From Brevipalpus yothersi (lineage: Eukaryota; Arthropoda; Arachnida; Trombidiformes; Tenuipalpidae), in contig QZCP01000246.1 of NCBI GenBank assembly GCA_003956705.1, positions 215,497 through 279,496 on the forward strand: 64,000 nucleotides of DNA, given 5' to 3'. Below the pieces are notes generated by a model that did not search any database, was not told where the DNA came from, and saw nothing but the letters and a program-made list of their open reading frames with translations. The position numbers were made by a program, and so were the translations under genes. Positions 61,969-64,000 of this stretch are shown piece by piece; positions within the stretch are counted from its first letter, which is position 1; every line of letters begins with the position of its first letter.

Positions 61969-62210
61969 ATGGATGCCAATCGTGCAGCTGATCCTTATGG
62001 TTTTCCAGATAACTTTACTCATCCATTGACCAGTTTCAATGATTCACTGACCTCTGTGTACATAGAGGATCCGGAAAGTGTGGTCCAACCATGGGCAGTG
62101 AATTCATTTCTATTTCCAACCATAATAACTCTTCTAGTGACTTGCCTTATCGGCGTTGCGGGTAACGTGGCGGTAATCTGGTTCATGGCAGGAGATAAAA
62201 TGAATCAAAG
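61969..62210 (+). CDS. class A GPCR, first coding exon only (N-terminus and TM1)
   Basis: One exon of 80 codons plus two bases, ending at AG|GTAAG. The extracellular N-terminus (1-46) has two N-glycosylation sequons (N15-F-T and N24-D-S). TM1 spans about 47-73, with the GN-x-x-V signature of rhodopsin-like receptors (GVAGNVAVIWFM; N66 is position 1.50). KMNQ plus the split Arg/Ser codon begins the first intracellular loop. Ligand class cannot be told from this piece; a neuropeptide receptor is a guess based on the TM1 style. TTTAAG directly precedes GTGATG, so the exon may start at 61966 and be preceded by an upstream exon. No exon with TM2 was found in the remaining 1.8 kb. Confidence 0.75.
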
Positions 62211-64000
62211 GTAAGATTGACAAGTTTCTTTTTGCCTATCTTTTTTCTCCAATGTTATGTACAAGTATGTTATACTGAAACCGATGGAAATGTGGAGCAT
62301 TCACCAAACAAACTATCCTCTCTTGCGAATCATCCACATGGATTACCACTTGAAGAGTCAGTGTAACAGAAATGATTTGATTGAGACCAGATCAGAATTT
62401 CGATATTTGGTAATCTCTTGGGAAATCCATGGGAAAACTGAGGTTATGGGAGCAAGTTTGTAAAATTTGATCAAATCTGTGGTCCATTTGAAAGTTTTCC
62501 TTTTTTTGACCATTTTCTGAGAAAATATCGTCTTTGAATTTCTATCAACTCTCCTTCATGGCAATCATTCTACTCTAACTGTTCTACAGATAAGATTGAC
62601 CTGATCTATTCATCATATTCGATCAAGGAGGGAAGAGAAAACGATTTCCTTTTTTTAGAGACATATTTGCTACTGTGAATATCCGTTGATCTCTCTTTTT
62701 CTGCTAAAAAAAGCCCAAAATTCCTCTCTTCAAGATGGAAAGGGCCCAGTTTTTGTACTCGAATAATCAAATGAAAATTGTATATATATATGTATTGTTC
62801 TCACTACTCGAGAGAGTCCCATTTTGTTGAGGAAAATTCGATATACTATCAAATTTGTAAACGCTGAGGTTTCCAAAAATTTTAGCCATAATGCTGATGA
62901 TATATTCTTGTCCACGCTTCATGTTGATATCTGGGCTGAATGTTCTCCCATCGATAAGGTTACAAGGGAATACTGGAGAGAGAAAACCTCGAATCTTACT
63001 TGCCAGTCAGTGTGCCAGTATTAGTGTTAGAAACGATGTATGATCAGAACAATCTTGTTCAATGTCAAGATCTTTGTACATCCATGGACACGAAAAAATT
63101 TTTGCCTCTACTTTCTTAATCCCCAAACTAATTTACTTTAGTGTGTTATTTACCTTACATTCTAACACATAAGCCAACAGAATTAGACAGCTTGGACTAG
63201 ACAAGCTTAACTGAAAGTAGAAAAAGTGTGATCACAACATATATACAGCATTGGAAGGTCAGCTAGATTGGCCAACGAAGAATACAACAACGAATACAGA
63301 GTATGCATTGAATACCACAAAATTGTCTTTGCTCAAAAATAGAGCACAAAAGTAACATGACTGAACGAAAAAAGATGTAAAGAAAGGAAGATTCTTTCCA
63401 ATTTCGTTAGAATGGCTCTCCACAGGGAATACATGTCATGATTAAATACAACTTCACAACTGATCATGATGAGTGAGTGAAAGGAAAAAAAATTCCTTAC
63501 CAAAATGTGGTCCTCAAAAGTAATGTAGAGAAGAAGAAAAAAAAGTATATCTTGTTTCTATTTGTCTTCAAGATATTTCTTTTTTGTCACACTATTGAAA
63601 GATACATCTTATCGTGCTGGTTGACTTCTATCAGATTGAGCTGATATTAAGCTTGTTCCAATAGGATTTTCAAGCTGATAAGTTGCATGAGTTGATCTCA
63701 ATCATATTTGATGTCTTCGAAGCGAAAAAAACAGTGTATAAACAAAAAAAACTAGAGAAAATAGGAAGAGAGAGAGAGAGAGAACTTCTGATAAAAAAGT
63801 AGTAACAATGTGAAATTCATTCATGCAACAATATCACTGTTGTGAATAACGTGCCTTACTGTCAAACGAAATGTGGAACTCTTGTTTACCCATCTCATCT
63901 TCATCAGTAAGCATACCCATAGTCCCTATTATCTTCAGCCCGTTGATCTCGAGTAAACAACCGAGTCCAAATGATAAGGAATCTCTGGATTCCACAGATG
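62211..64000 (+). other. intron 1 of the GPCR gene (continues past window)
   Basis: Starts with a good donor (GTAAGA). No exon coding a TM2-like helix could be read in the rest of the window, so intron 1 should exceed 1.8 kb. It holds a short GA tract at about 63770-63783. Confidence 0.5.

Noticed and set aside
1..64000. tRNA, rRNA and CRISPR arrays
   Set aside because: No A-box/B-box pair with a cloverleaf, no rRNA-like stretch and no spaced direct repeats were seen; the only regular repeats are dinucleotide and trinucleotide microsatellites.

Overview
The window is animal nuclear DNA: spliced genes with GT-AG introns, no operons, and an AT-rich background loaded with (GA)n/(CT)n microsatellites. 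The gene set (a Bruchpilot-type active-zone protein, a BMAL1-type CYCLE, STIM, Go alpha, synaptogyrin) points to an arthropod. Few introns per gene, several of them very short, and a CYCLE that keeps its C-terminal activation domain would fit a chelicerate, perhaps an acariform mite. That placement is inference; no species-level marker was seen.

Layout. The first eight genes all lie on the minus strand: bruchpilot/ELKS (3' end cut off by the window edge, 1-5163); a peroxisomal ABCD half-transporter (6669-9411); the ER ubiquitin ligase HRD1/synoviolin (13446-15771); the ER calcium sensor STIM (17546-23027); the clock factor cycle/BMAL1 (25049-29467); an EXD1-like protein with an LSm-like N-terminus and a decayed 3'-5' exonuclease fold (32686-35130); mitochondrial polynucleotide phosphorylase PNPT1 (35817-38250); and Go alpha (40637-43948). 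Then follow a mitochondrial TRMT10C/MRPP1-like tRNA methyltransferase on plus (47497-48854), synaptogyrin on plus (49757-51156), a small acidic PHD-finger protein on minus (52710-53351), a gene-poor stretch of about 8.6 kb, and the first coding exon of a class A GPCR on plus (61969-62210), whose other exons lie beyond the window.

These are ordinary single-copy nuclear genes and I see no functional cluster. Three are synaptic or signalling genes (brp, Go alpha, synaptogyrin); STIM and HRD1 share the ER membrane; PNPT1 and TRMT10C both act on mitochondrial RNA. Exon borders were read by hand from splice motifs and checked by reading-frame arithmetic across every junction.

The least expected item is a 686-bp element at 55927-56612 with 33-bp terminal inverted repeats flanked by TA. 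It looks like a non-autonomous Tc1/mariner-type transposon. Other points worth following are the degenerate catalytic and KH motifs in EXD1 and PNPT1, alternative splice acceptors that would change the STIM tail, a stop-free 114-nt intron in HRD1, tandem SUMO-interaction-like motifs beside the PHD finger, and acceptor-like sequences directly before the start codons of several genes. I did not find a convincing entirely new system.
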